DNA of 64,000 bases from Lycorma delicatula (GCF_047948215.1 NC_134464.1:33107020-33171019); one strand, 5' to 3'; counted from the stretch's first letter, positions 25,427-36,979 are shown. A program made the numbers and translations. The notes: generated by a model not told the origin, from the letters alone.

Positions 25427-25444
25427 AATAATAATAATAATAGT

Positions 25445-25476
<32 letters not shown>

Positions 25477-25489
25477 ACAATAATAATGA
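25427..25489. repeat. (TAA)n microsatellite
   Basis: ATAATAATA-type triplets with a few interruptions. Confidence 0.9.
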
Positions 25490-25891
25490 GCCAATAAAAC
25501 TTTTATCATAAATTACTCCCACCCCAAAAAAATCTTAGGTAACTATTTTTCATGTATCATTATTTTTTCACTTCATGAAGAATAAAGAAACTAATGCCAC
25601 GAAAGTATTACAATTTTTTTAATTGCTTTATTGCTTTATAAATAGTGTCGTAATTAAAAATTATATTTAGGTGGTGAATAATGAAATTTTATTTTTATCA
25701 AAGGTTTTTTTCTTAATATAAATGTAAAATGAGTTAATTACAATAAATGTACATGAGATGTATAAATGTAAAAAAACGATATCATTAATGTAAAAAATAA
25801 AATTAAAGATGGTTGGTCTATAAAAAAATTACCTGTCAATTTTATCTGTATTATAACCTTAATTTAATTACGAGATATTATATAATTTCAG
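25490..25891 (+). other. Intron 2, 3' end
   Basis: AT-rich; acceptor TATATAATTTCAG at 25879-25891. Confidence 0.6.
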
Positions 25892-26093
25892 GAATTAGAA
25901 GATACCGGAAAAGTAATATTTAAAAACGAAGTAGAAAGTATCAAAGAAAATATAGAATATTTAAAAACAAAGGGTATAAAAATATTTATAGCGCTGGGCC
26001 ATTCCGGATATGCAGAAGATTTGGAAATAGCAAAGAACGTACCTGATATTGATTTAGTTGTTGGTGGACATACAAATACTTTCCTTTATAATG
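25892..26093 (+). CDS. 5'-nucleotidase family, coding exon 3 (residues 190-256 plus 1 nt)
   Basis: Encodes the end of the metallophosphatase domain: ALGHSGYAEDLEIAK (H226, metal ligand) and DLVVGGHTNTFLYN (H249, metal ligand), both very close to the CD73 family pattern. It is 202 bp, entering in phase 0 and leaving in phase 1 at AATG|GTTTGT. Confidence 0.95.
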
Positions 26094-26293
26094 GTTTGTA
26101 TAAAAATTATTTGATTCAATTATCATTTCTAATAGAAGTTCTATTTTAATTTTAACAAGATTAATTTCACTCATATTTTTAATGACAGAAATATTTACAG
26201 GTGATTTCTAAAGTCGAATAAAAGTATGAATTTTGTAACGATATCTCTTTTTAAACTACATTCAATTGAAACCAACCAGAATATAAATATTAT

Positions 26294-27594
26294 GCCTATT
26301 AATATCCACAATTTCTCAGGGTATTATTCTTGCTATAGTCTTGATGATGGCCGCAGGTATGCCATCCGGCCCTGGACTTTTCCGGTTCTTTTCAGCTTTT
26401 TAATGGCCTCCATTACCTCTTGTTCTGTGAATCTGCCACCTTCACAAACAATTGTTTCCCTATTCAGATTTTCAGGTCTAGGGAAAAGAATCCTAACTTG
26501 TCGTTCCGCTTCCTCCTTACTCAACGTTGGCACCTGTCTACCTAGCCTTTTGGTAATTATCTTAAAAGCTTTCCCCCAAGGGTCAGTGTCAACTTCGTTA
26601 CAGAGCTCTTGCCATTTATTCCTCTTAGATTGCTTAATAAGAAAGTTAAGCTTTTTCCTGGCCTGTCTATAGTCTTGGGCAGCACGTCGACTTTCTTCAT
26701 CGTTACTATTCCTTGCTCGCAACCTCTGAGCAGTTCTTTTGTGACGCCGCATGATTTTCCTTTGGTCTTCGATTTCTCTGGTCCACCAGTACACCAGATG
26801 ATATCTATTACCGGACTGCGGTATGTTAGCAATTTTCTCTTTGATTATTTCTTGAAATTTCTCCGGTTCTATGTTTTCACAGTTCCTAATCCTATTTGCC
26901 GCATTATTTGACACCCGGTGTATCTGGAAATCCGTTAATCTAGAGATAATATTATCCTGCCTTACCCGCCTTGGACAATCTCTGATGTTAACCAATACGG
27001 CCTTGTGATCACTACCAGTTTCTTCGGTAAGGACAGCAAACTCGACGGTATCTGCTCTAAACCTACTATCCACAATTACCAGGTCTATTGTTGATTGGTG
27101 ACCTCTTGCGCTGTATGTAGGAGCCCCATCATTTATACAGCACGCACCCGTAACCTCCAACAAGTCCTCGAGAATTCTACCTCTAGCATTTGTAGAATTG
27201 GCACCCGCTACAGTAGTTTTACAATTAAAATCTCCAAGTACTACCACTCTTTTCCGCGATCTGGTCATGATCTGCTGTAGGTTAAATATCTGGTTTTCAT
27301 AAAACTCTATAGTGCAATTGGGGCTGATGTATGTACCCACAATAATCGTGTCACTTAATTTAATAGCTATTCTATTCCATCTTCTCTGCTGTACAAGTTA
27401 TAATCCACACTATCGAGTATTCTTCTGATGGCCACAGCCCCATTCCTGTCGGATATCCATTGACCTCTGGCAGCCGAATACACATTAGGCTCCGTAGACA
27501 CCAGAAAGTCGACATTGTATCTTGTGGCTATTTCCAGCGTCAGGTCTCCTGATAGAAGGCTTCTATTATTATTACTTAATAATATTTTAATCAT
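26294..27594 (-). pseudogene. R1-like LINE ORF2: endonuclease domain and start of RT
   Basis: The apurinic/apyrimidinic-type endonuclease nicks the target for reverse transcription. Visible: LEIATRYNVDFLVSTEPNVY and NGAVAIRRI (27594-27367), a frameshift, then VVVLGDFNCK (GDFN motif), NDGAPTYSARGHQSTIDLVI and ETGSDHKAVLVNI (SDH motif), all typical. A long basic linker follows, then a QVMEAIKKLK-type start of the RT with a frameshift. The RT palm and everything beyond are absent. Confidence 0.78.
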
Positions 27595-27639
27595 TATGTT
27601 TATTGCAGCTCATACTCCCGGTTCTGTGTTCTGTACTTC

Positions 27640-29183
27640 TGCAATCGAGACACTTCATTGCTTGCCTACAGTCTTTGATGAAATGCCCCGTATTACCACA
27701 GTTGAAACATAAGTTGGTGCGGTCAGGACCCCTGCATTCTCTTCAACCGTGCCCCATGCTCCAGCAACGGTAACATTTTTCGTTTTCGATGCGGATATAT
27801 GCCCTACAGCAAACCCAGCCTACTCTCAGTCCTGCTGTTATTAACTTTGTTGCGCTGCTTTGAGTAGTAATTACTGTAGCATTTTTGGTACTACCGTATG
27901 CGTCTCTCATAGATGTTATTTGAAATCTCTCACCCGTTCCTAGGACCTTCTCAATTGCCTCTTTTAGCTCACCTTCCGTAGTATCTCCAAGCATGTCCTT
28001 AATGAGTACAACTGTTCTACGGTCTCCCTTGTTACGTATATCGACCTGAAGATCCCCTGTTCTATCCTTCAGCATTGCAGAAAACTCCCCTGCCTTCTGT
28101 ACTCCACTTACCCTAACTTCTAGCTGTTCATCTCTACCCTTTCTTATAGAAAGAATTTCTCCAGCCTCCTCTACTTAAACTTTCTCTTTCATAGTTTTTA
28201 ATAGATCAGCGTATGTTTTCCCTTGTGCTTGTACAACAATGGTTTTACTCTCGGCGACCGGTGGGGTTCCTCGCCTTACAGACGCCGATCTGGATCTTGG
28301 TCTCGCATTGTCACTTGGATTGGGGAGGACCATCCTTGGTAAGGTCTTCCCGATCCTTAAAATATATATTACTATTTTCCTAATCAAAATGCCCGGAGGG
28401 CCATTTGGTATCACGAAAACTGAAGACTCAGAGTTACCCACTACTCTTCTTAGTGCCTTAAGTACGTGTGACGCCATTTCCTTATCCCCGCAACTGGAGT
28501 CATAGATGACTGTGTATCTTGTACCATTAGTTGTGACCTTACTGACTTCGAGTATCGTTGATTCCTAAAGAAACATTGCACCAGGCGTTGCTCCTGCATA
28601 TAGGCTGTTTGGTCTTATGCCATTCAAGTCTACAAAGTGACAACTACCCTCTCCAGGTTTTGCTGCGTTAACCTGAGGTGATCCTGTTCATCACCCACCT
28701 TGACCATCTGGAGGGTAGTCTCTCTATCAATTGCTCGTCTGATAGATCAACATCCAAAATATCCGACATCTCGCTGTTATAATGATTTTCAGTCTGAGTA
28801 GTCTGATTACATGTCTCCGCTTTCTCTTCACACAGTCTTTGTAAGTCTTCATATATTTCGTTAAGTTCCTTTTCATGGACTTTGATTGCAGTTTGACTCC
28901 CCTTGCCAGTCATGTGTCTCAGTTGTGTGATTGCATTACCTAATTTGTAGGTAATTTCCTCAAGAGTAGGAGGGGTTTCTTCCTCCTCCGAAGAACCCGC
29001 TCTAGGTCTTTTGGCTACTCTGCCCTCGGTTTCCCTCCATTTATACTTTTCCTGGGTGCTCACCGTAGTATCCATACCTTCAGTGTCCACTGTGCCACTC
29101 TCTCTCCTTCCAGTTGCTCCCTTTGAGGGTCCAGCCCCTTGTGAGGCTGTATCCTCAGATGGGAGGGAGCTACGACGTCGCAT
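27640..29183 (-). pseudogene. R1-like LINE ORF1 (gag-like, CCHC zinc knuckles)
   Basis: Nucleic-acid-binding ORF1 protein of the retroelement. The N-terminal part (29183-28668) is hydrophilic and Ser/Glu-rich, with a possible coiled segment (KELNEIYEDLQRLCEEK). The centre (28477-28175) is basic. The C-terminal part (28075-27743) carries DIRNKGDRRTVVLIKDM and then knuckles CYRCWSMGHG and, after a frameshift, CFNCGNTGHFIKDC near 27705-27665. Several frameshifts and stops divide it, so it is not translated whole. Confidence 0.7.
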
Positions 29184-29226
29184 GTCTCAAAATTGTACTT
29201 AGGGGACAATTCCGCATCCGTTGATA

Positions 29227-29228
<2 letters not shown>

Positions 29229-29258
<30 letters not shown>
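29229..29258 (+). repeat. Poly(A) tract at the 5' border of the inverted LINE
   Basis: About 30 A on the + strand, directly joined to the LINE's 5' UTR end (…TTGATACT). See the twin-priming finding. Confidence 0.9.
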
Positions 29259-29261
<3 letters not shown>

Positions 29262-29584
29262 TATCAGTAATCAATAAGGTGCCCTTACACCTTGTTGATT
29301 ACTATCGTTTAGAAAAATAAAAAATCATCTAATTATAATTTAATTGTAACTCTTTTTATTTAAAGAGATTCAATTTATGAATAGATAATGATTGATGATA
29401 TCCGGAATGCTTAAAAATTCTTAATTTAATAAATTGTCCTAATTTTTCGTACACATAGTGATAAACTTGTTTTTTATGGAAGTTTTTTAAAAATGTTATA
29501 TCCAAGAAGTAATAATAATATTATTTTTTAAATATATATATTATATTCTTATATATAATTTCTTTAAATTTAATATTAATTTAG

Positions 29585-29782
29585 GTAATCCTCCAAGTAC
29601 CGAAATTCCTGTAGGACCTTATCCAACTGTAGTGACACAATCATCAAATAGAAAGGTACCCGTCGTCCAAGCATTCGCATTTACTAAATACTTAGGATAT
29701 TTAAATTTGGTTTTTGATGACGATGGTGAAGTTAAAAATTTTTCTGGTAATCCTCTACTACTTGACAACTCGTATTCACAAG
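29585..29782 (+). CDS. 5'-nucleotidase family, coding exon 4 (residues 257-322 plus 1 nt)
   Basis: Completes G257 from the split codon, then VGPYPTVVTQSSNRKVPVVQ, AFAFTKYLGYLNLVFDDDGE and GNPLLLDNSYSQ. This is the conserved substrate-side strand and the start of the linker to the C-terminal domain, matching the family pattern YP..V....G..V.VVQA.A..KYLG.L...FD..G. It is 198 bp, phase 1 in and phase 1 out (CACAAG|GTATGT). ORFs from the ATG at 29632 onward are only parts of this exon. Confidence 0.95.
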
Positions 29783-31249
29783 GTATGTATTGCTTTCATA
29801 ATATTAGAATTTTGTAGAAATACTGTTCGATTACGGAAGCATGAGAACCTAAATCCATTACATATTGCAACCAGATAAAAAGAAGTGGTATACATGTATC
29901 CATTATTGAACACCTACTCTAGTGCCACACTGTTATATTAATACCATATTTTTATAACACTCAATGAACTAAAATAAAATTTACATAATACCTTTTGGTA
30001 GAATTTAGAGCGAGGTTGGATTGTATATTCATAAGTGAAGAATGAAGACAACGCCTTGTTGTTTGTTGAATAATGGTTTAATGAATTGTCGTCTTGGCAA
30101 TTAATGAAATGAATTGTAATATAAAGTATAACTTTACATATAAAAATAAAAAATATAAAATTAAATGAAACATTAAAGCTAACGTTCATCCGAACAAAGA
30201 ATGGAGTCCATCCGAACTAAGAGTACGACGTGACCGCCTTGGATCAGATTAGAGCGCTGAATACTAGTAACTATGAGTAACACTAATTGTCCATCCGGAC
30301 GAAATGAAAAATGCGACCGCACTGCGCGGGATTCTAACGTAGAATGCTAGTATGAGCTAACTCCTGGTGAGCGCTAGCACCCACTAGATCGCAGCACCGG
30401 ACGGCTCGAAGTGAACGGAACACCTTTTTTACTCTAAAAAAAAATTATTGAAACAGTGATTTTAAAAGAACCCCAACGATATAATTACATGGTATTATAG
30501 GTATTAAAAATCGGGAATCTAGTTTTTACAATATCATAGAACCGCTATCGAAAACTGCTATGCAATGATGACTTAGTGTTTTAACTACAAATAATCCTAA
30601 GTAATTATTTCAATATCAGATGTAAGTTTAATTCCATTTGCATATGAATTGTGGATAATTATTATATCCTAAATGAACCAGATAATTACTAATTGGAATT
30701 CACAAAAAATAAGAAAAAACTAACTTGTTAATACGATAAAAATGAAAAAGGAGTAACGTTAAAATTAAGCTTACGTCTGTTCTTGCACAAGTAAAGACAG
30801 ACGAAGAAACTATGTTTCATCGCTTCACCGTTACCAGTAAGAATATTAACTATTTCTTAATTATATACTCGATTATAAAATGACATTATTTAACGATTTT
30901 TTTTTTTAATTATGAAAGTCATTCAACAATTAAAGACACAAACAGATGTGGATGCAAAAAACTTGGTAAGAAGATTATGATACTTTTAAAGCACTAAGTT
31001 GTAATCCTATAATGACTTTTGATCAGGTGTTTTTAGTAAAATTGTTTTGTTTATAACCTCAAAATTTCACACAGTTTACGATAGCGAGTCCTCCTGAATT
31101 CTACGAGTTACAGTTGAACAGCTTTCAGTGATCCGCTTTTTGTTTCAGAAAATGAAAAACTGGTTAACATTTATTCCCTTATGACCAAACGATACGGAAA
31201 ATGTTTTATGATACACATGCATCTTTACAAGTAGGTAGAACAATTTAGA
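29783..31249 (+). other. Intron 4, 5' part
   Basis: Mostly AT-rich. 30190-30430 is GC-richer: on the - strand GCTGCGATCTAGTGGGTGCT and GTTAGAATCCC look like degenerate tRNA A and B boxes of an old SINE (low certainty). 30950-31249 may be the 5' part of the transposase that continues at 31471. Confidence 0.4.
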
Positions 31250-31470
31250 CCAATCCACCGCGTTGACCTATTGGTGAACGCGTCTTCGCAAATCAGATGA
31301 TTTCAAAGTCGAGAGTTCCAACTTTCAAATCCTAGTAAAGGCAGTTACTTTTATACGAATTTGAATACTAGATCGTGGATACTGGTGATCTTTGGTGGTT
31401 GGGTTTCAATTAACCAATCTTAGAAATGCTCGACCTGAGAATGTACCAGACCACACCTTCAAAATTCTTC
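31250..31470 (+). mobile_element. SINE-A copy inserted in a transposase remnant
   Basis: Head GGTGAACGCGTCTTCGCAAA, body GGATACTGGTGATCTTTGG and GGTTGGGTTTCAATTAACCA align with 38082-38381. The tail is cut after GAGAATGTACCAGACCACAC. Confidence 0.78.
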
Positions 31471-32172
31471 CGGTGCAAGAATTTAATGAAGATGACTACG
31501 ATCGAAGATTTGAGTTCTGAAAAATTATGATGAACAATATTTGTTCAGTTCCTACTTTATTAGACAACATAGTTATTAGTAATGAGGCCACATTATCTTT
31601 AAATAGCATATTGAATCACCATAATTGTCGATACTGGACTGACATTAATCCACAATGGTAACGTGAGGCACATGCGTAGTATCCAGACAAAGTAAATTTA
31701 TAGACAGGTATTATTGGTGGATGATCGGAAGGGCAATATATTCGTATTTATTAATGGAAATTTAAACGCAGAGAAGTATGAGACATTGCTTCTCGACTAT
31801 ATTATTTCAAACATTCAAAACGTTGTCAGCCTCAACTTCCGAAATATTTGGTTTCAAAAAGATGATCCTCGCCTCATTTCGGTTTCTAGGTACGTGAAAT
31901 TTTAAATGCATTTTTTCCTGGAAGATGCATTAATTTTCCCTGGAAAATTTTTTTTCCCTGGAAGTGATCAAATCGAATGGCCAGCGATCCAATCATAATA
32001 AACCCCAAGATATCGATGATTTACAAAAAAGAATTAAAAAATCAGCACAATATATCTCTAGGAGATCATTTAATAATACATTATCATTCTTTTGCAACCG
32101 ACTGGCACAACGTCAAATAACAGAAGGAGGACGTTTCGAACATTTATTAAAATGGATAGTAAGTAAATAAGC
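31471..32172 (+). pseudogene. DDE (Tc/mariner superfamily) transposase remnant
   Basis: Blocks in order: EFNEDDYDRRFEF, then IVISNEATLSLN (family pattern [FT]DEATF; the first catalytic Asp is replaced by Asn), NHHNCRYWTDINPQW, GIIGG, NIWFQKDD (the second-Asp region, W.QQDG in relatives), FFPGR, and finally QDIDDLQKRIKKSA...GGRFEHLL (31964-32172), the usual C-terminus. Frameshifts, a small triplication of TTTCCCTGGAA (31915-31960) and lost spacing between blocks make it inactive. Confidence 0.65.
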
Positions 32173-32239
32173 AAGTTTAATAACAATTTTTATTTTTAAA
32201 TTAATTATTCGATAATTTCTATTTAATCAAATTTTTATA

Positions 32240-32590
32240 AATTTATTTATTTGCGGTAACAATTTCTTAAATTATCAAAGTAATTTTTTCAAATTCAAAA
32301 ATTTATCCCGCGGCCATTTTGAGTACAAACATCGTGCCCATTTTTTTATTTATACCACTTTTCTTTTATTAAAAACATCTTTAAAATGATTTATCATACA
32401 AAAGGTGTTACCATTTAAAATATTTTTGTTGCAACCCTGGGCCACTTCCAAGAAGTGATTAAAATTTTATTTCTCGTCAAAAGGTGAAGTAGTTGACCGA
32501 TACTTTATCCTGAAAGTAACAATATTCTATCCTGAACAGTTTTAAAGTTGTTGACGGGTTTCTATACATTTGATTCACTCTGTATGTATT
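32240..32590 (+). repeat. Interspersed repeat shared with 56780-57190
   Basis: Landmarks ACATCGTGCCCA, TTTCTCGTCAAAAGGTGAAG and AGTTTTAAAGTTGTTGACGG followed by GATTCACTC recur in order near 57010-57180. A divergent, partly inverted relative lies at 55960-56120. No coding potential. Confidence 0.65.
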
Positions 32591-32836
32591 TATATACATG
32601 GAAATCATTAAATCGTCTTTAAACATGGTCAAAAAAATTAGTGTAATCGGTGAAATAAATTTATGCAAGTCATTTAAAGATTGTTTAGTTTTATTTAAGT
32701 CGCTATTGACTTTTTTTATTGTTTAAGCGACTAATCAAAAAAAAATTATTTAGAATAATATTTTGAATTTTAATTTTTATAAAAGTTATTTTTTTAAAAA
32801 TAAATATATATTTGTACGCATTTATTTATTTTTTAG

Positions 32837-32994
32837 ATGAAGAAATTTTAGAAAAGGTAAATCAATGGAGATTAAAAATACAAAATATTACAGATACAAT
32901 TCTTGGAGTTACAAAAGTATATTTAGATGCTCATTACTGTAAATTAAAGGAATGCAATATCGGGAACCTTATATCAGACGCTTTAGTAGATTAC
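32837..32994 (+). CDS. 5'-nucleotidase family, coding exon 5 (residues 323-375)
   Basis: D323 is completed from the split codon. The exon spans the helical linker (EEILEKVNQWRLKIQ) and the start of the C-terminal 5'-nucleotidase domain: YCKLKECNIGNLISDALVDY. C357/C362 match the human C353/C358 disulfide. K358 stands where human CD73 has R354 (substrate phosphate contact). S369 stands where human has C365. It is 158 bp, phase 1 in, phase 0 out (TAC|GTAAGT). Confidence 0.93.
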
Positions 32995-33221
32995 GTAAGT
33001 GTAGTATTTTTAGACTATAATTGTAGTAAATATTTTAGGTATCTGGATTCCATAATATTTTCTACATATGATTACACAAATAACGTAGACAAAGAATTTT
33101 TTTGAAGTTTGGAAGATCTTAATCAATTTATGTAAAAGAAAAAAAATAACTAGAAAAATTAAATATCCTAACCGAATACAGTGAACATATTAAACAGCTA
33201 CTCCATACAAAAATATAGGTA
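32995..33221 (+). other. Intron 5, 5' end
   Basis: AT-rich, nothing recognised. Confidence 0.5.
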
Positions 33222-33683
33222 CTTACGTATTAACGCCACCGCAGCTACAGATTTATTTAAATTAAGTAGTCAATCGGATTTCGGTGGAAAATGGGCCGAT
33301 ATAGAGTTTAACATAAATAAATAAATATTTGTTTTAAAAATATAATTTAACCAAACTTAACCTACGCTCGCTTCGCTCGCTAACCTTGACTAATTAACAC
33401 CGTAATTTTTTGAGCATTTACTTAATAACAATTACAATTATTTATTATTTAAATAATCAAATTGCAATAATTACTGAATTTATTAAACAAACCTTGACTA
33501 ATGGTCAAGGTTAGTGAGTGAAGAGAGCGTAGGTTAAGTTTGGTTAAATTATATTTATAAAATAAATAAATATATAACCATTTATATTCTGTTTTGAATC
33601 TGCTTCGGCACATTTTCCACCGAAATCCGATTGACTACTATGTTTTTAAATAAAGCTGTAGCTGCGGTGGCGTTAATACGTAA
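33222..33683. mobile_element. Foldback (long inverted repeat) element, about 460 bp
   Basis: The outer ends TACGTATTAACGCCACCGCA (left, 33225-33244) and their complement (right, 33660-33680) continue as near-perfect inverted arms of about 170-190 bp: CAATCGGATTTCGGTGGAAAA on the left, complement on the right, then ACCAAACTTAACCTACGCTC and its complement. The core near 33486-33508 holds a further small hairpin, AACCTTGAC..GTCAAGGTT. No ORF. Type: non-autonomous DNA element or MITE; superfamily not assigned. Confidence 0.8.
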
Positions 33684-34225
33684 ATATCAAAATATATTCT
33701 CCAGATTCATGAGGAAAGGATGAATTGAAGAAAAAAAATCTGAATTGAAACTTACTAAACAAAAGCAGCTTTAAAAATGTTTTTGAATAATAATTCCAAA
33801 TTTGGTTAAAATAAAGAAAAATTATTAAACTGGTGTATAAAAATTAATTTTTTTTTGTATACCAACTTGAAAATATTTATATACTGAATATTTATAATTA
33901 ATATTTTCAACTTTGATGTCAAATTTAAAAAAAAAAACTTCATATTAAAACTAGCCGGTCAGGACTCGCTTCACACGTCGACATTCTAGCCAAGGACCTC
34001 TGCTTCCTGGACCCTCGACACATTCGTATCCCCATATTTGTGAGAATATTAACTATTTCACTGAAGTATTTTAGTAAAATAAATATTAGCATTTCGCCGC
34101 GATGAACTTATTGTAGTGAGTTTTTAGCTATTGCTCCGTTTACCGATCCACAACTTATAGAAACAAAAGTGCATCACAATAAACATTTTCAACGAGAACA
34201 TTCATTAATTCTTTTAAAAATTTGT

Positions 34226-34302
34226 ACTCGATAGCGCTTGCGCAGTAAATTGTCGCGGTTTATCTGTACTCAATAGCGATTGCGTAGTAAATTGTCGCGG
34301 AA
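34226..34302. repeat. Tandem duplication, two units of about 41 bp
   Basis: GTACTCGATAGCGCTTGCGC and GTACTCAATAGCGATTGCGT begin the two units; both end AGTAAATTGTCGCGG. Confidence 0.85.
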
Positions 34303-34626
34303 TACAGCCTTAATATTGGATGTAGAAAGGTTTTAAAAATTCAAAAGTTTCTAAAAATCGAGACGCATCATTGTCCTGAATTTCATTTTTATATTATGTT
34401 TCATTTAAAAGTTATTTAAAAAAAAAAAAAAAAAACGAATTTATAATCATTGATAACGGATAACTTTAAATAACGATCGACAATATATATATTTTTTATT
34501 TGACATATCGATAAATAATTAAAAAATGAATCTTTTGGCTATTTCAGAAAAAAAAAACTGCGTAGCCGGATTTGTGCAATAGAAATGTGCGGTTTACTGC
34601 CACATGAGCAGTCACATCGAAAAAAA

Positions 34627-35080
34627 AAGATAAAAACCATCCTTGCAATAAATAGAAACTTTTTGCCGAATTACATATTCTTGTATACCTACGGGATCAT
34701 GCATCTCAAAGAAATCAGCTCCTTTCTTATACATATCGATATGAATATACATTACGGGACAACCGGATGATCGAGTGTGTATAACGTTTGTATGTAAACA
34801 TTAGAGCTTTTACTGCTAACAAACACGCTGTTTGAATTTTTAAGATTGGTCGTACTTTTCCGGAGATATAACTGAATTTCGGAATAAGATAATGACCGGA
34901 TAACCGGACAACCGGATAATCGCGAGTGTAAAAATACCATAAAAACCACCCTAGAAATAAATAAAGACTTTATGCCGAATTATTTATTTATTTTTTATAC
35001 CGATGGGGTATAAAATGCATTTCAAAGAAATCAACTCCTTATATATATTCGTATATATTGATATTGGGTACATATTTTTA
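34627..35080. repeat. Spaced direct duplication (about 135 bp, twice)
   Basis: ATAAAAACCATCCTTGCAAT (34630) and ATAAAAACCACCCTAGAAAT (34939) start two alignable segments that both run through GCCGAATTA, ACCTACGGG/ACCGATGGG, TCAAAGAAATCA and the TCGATATGAATATA/TTGATATTGGGTA ends. CCGGATAACCGGACAACCGG lies between them. Confidence 0.75.
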
Positions 35081-36445
35081 AATATTACATATATTAAATA
35101 TTATCGAATATAGATATTCGAACGAAATTTTTAAAAATTATGTATGGTGTAGGTTATATTCATTGAGATTTTTTTAAATTTAATTTCATATAATTTAAAA
35201 GAAAAATATAATTATAATAAAAATGAGTGCGTTGGTGCGTGGACGCTTGACGGAAGGGAAGCTTCTAACCCAATAATATATGAATTATTATTATTATTAT
35301 TATTACTGATGCAAAATAACATTTACGCAATATGGATTACATTATACGTAACAAAAAATAAACATGCGTTTTTTTCGTATACTTCATTATTAGGTAAAGA
35401 TTACGAACCATACAAATTCCTCATAGAAGTACAACCAAATGCGGTTTTTTTTTTTAATAAGTCGGTTTGAAATAGCAGTAGTCACGATTTAGACGAAATT
35501 ACTTAAAAAGTGAAAGAAAGAGTTCCCTTTTTTTCAACATTCTAAGTATACTATATAAAATGTATCTGTTATTAAAATTAAAATAAAAAATATGAGCGAG
35601 ATCAAAAACCGTTCACAAAAGAGTAGCAGTATCGTTCTTTGAACACGATTCTTCAATAAACTGTATTATCAGCTAGCGTGTGACGCTTTTTCGTGACGGT
35701 TGTTTTTTCTCAGTTGACTCCCCATCCGAAGCCTACGTTAAGAAGCTTCGCTTCAATAATAATAAATGAAACTACCGAATTCAATTTCTATCGCGTGTGA
35801 AAATATATAATGATATATTTTTAAATTTCTTACAACACCATAAATTGTTCTCAATACTGTGTCTTTAAGGGTAAAAATTTGAGTTGTAGTTATTGATACT
35901 AACTTAATAAAAGTAACTCATCCAGGCAGTTACTGGATTGAATACAATTTAAACCAGTTAAAATTTGTTTGAATTTAAGCCAGTTTAGTTTTCTGGTTAA
36001 AACTGAACTATGTTGCAAGTGTTGATATTTTATTTTAATAAATCTACAAATAGATAAACATAAACATAAAGAGTTTAAACAAATAAAATAAATTAATTGT
36101 GAATAAATAAATAGAAACAAATTAGTAAAGCAAAAAAAAACTACAATAAAACTTATATATATATATATATACACACATATACAACTAAAATTGTTTTATA
36201 ATGTCGTGTAGTTCTATTTTAAGTGATATTCAACACAACTCAGTTAAGGACAGACCAAGTTGAAAGCAAAAAAACTGGATTAGAGTGCAATCTGTATTAC
36301 AATTTTATCTGGATTAAGCAATTACCTTATGATCCTTCTTTTTTTCTCTAATATTTTCCTCGTACGATTTCCTTAGCTACTTAATTATGATTATTATTTA
36401 CATTTATTTTTCATAATTAAGATATAACATATACCATTTTTTCAG

Positions 36446-36545
36446 AATGCTCAATCATATAATGGTGAGGGTTGGACAGACGCATCAGTGGGTTTGACTC
36501 TAGCAGGAGGTATAAGATCCTCAATTGATGCATCTGAACGTGAAG
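36446..36545 (+). CDS. 5'-nucleotidase family, coding exon 6 (residues 376-408 plus 1 nt)
   Basis: NAQSYNGEGWTDASVGLTLA then GGIRSSIDASERE. R399 matches human R395 (substrate contact) in the family motif NGGGIR. Here that motif reads LAGGIR, so the position of human N390 is Leu394, and the human C387 position is Gly391. It is 100 bp, phase 0 in and phase 1 out (GAAG|GTGATG). Confidence 0.92.
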
Positions 36546-36979
36546 GTGATGAAAAATTATAAATTGTAATTTTAAAATTATAATTATTAATGCTCAAAAT
36601 ATTAAGAGTATATTTTAGTCGCTAATAATTATTAACGTTAAAATTGTTGCAAATTAATAATTTGTAGTTAGATCAGCAAAAACGTGGTAAAAAAATGTTA
36701 ATAATATTTCATTTGATAAGAAGCATTATTGTTATTAATATATAATTATTACTACTATTATTATATTTCTTTCTTAATGAGTGGACAACCAAACGTTTTT
36801 TGAACAAATAGCAAAGATACTTTCTAGGTTTATTCATAAAATAAATAACTGCAAAAAAAAAAGTTTAAAAATAAAGAAAAACTGTAATCGAAATAAACTA
36901 TACATATAGCGATTGTAACATTAAGTTAAATCAAAGAAAAATTATTTATATCTCGACGAAAGTAACAAATATACCCCAA
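36546..36979 (+). other. Intron 6, 5' part
   Basis: AT-rich, nothing recognised. Confidence 0.5.

Larger units (their letters stand above)
26285..29264 (-). mobile_element. R1-like LINE, inverted and 3'-incomplete, in intron 3
   Basis: On the - strand: ORF1 (gag-like, 29183 down to about 27640), then ORF2 from 27594 with an apurinic-type endonuclease. It stops just inside the reverse transcriptase, where GIPAAIIKTIARIIP is followed by a stop and the homology ends near 26294. The 5' end is nearly complete while the 3' end is missing, the opposite of normal LINE truncation. A + strand poly(A) (29229-29258) abuts its 5' end. AAATATTAT occurs at both outer borders (26285-26293, 29256-29264), a possible 9-bp target duplication. 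Confidence 0.75.
33684..36445 (+). other. Intron 5, remainder
   Basis: AT-rich with the two local duplications listed separately, and GC-richer scraps at 33950-34030 and 35215-35270. No supported gene. Acceptor CATTTTTTCAG at 36435-36445. Confidence 0.45.

Noticed and set aside
26226..26911. Plus-strand frames of 148 and 100 codons
   Set aside because: Shadows of the - strand LINE endonuclease/RT, which has recognisable motifs.
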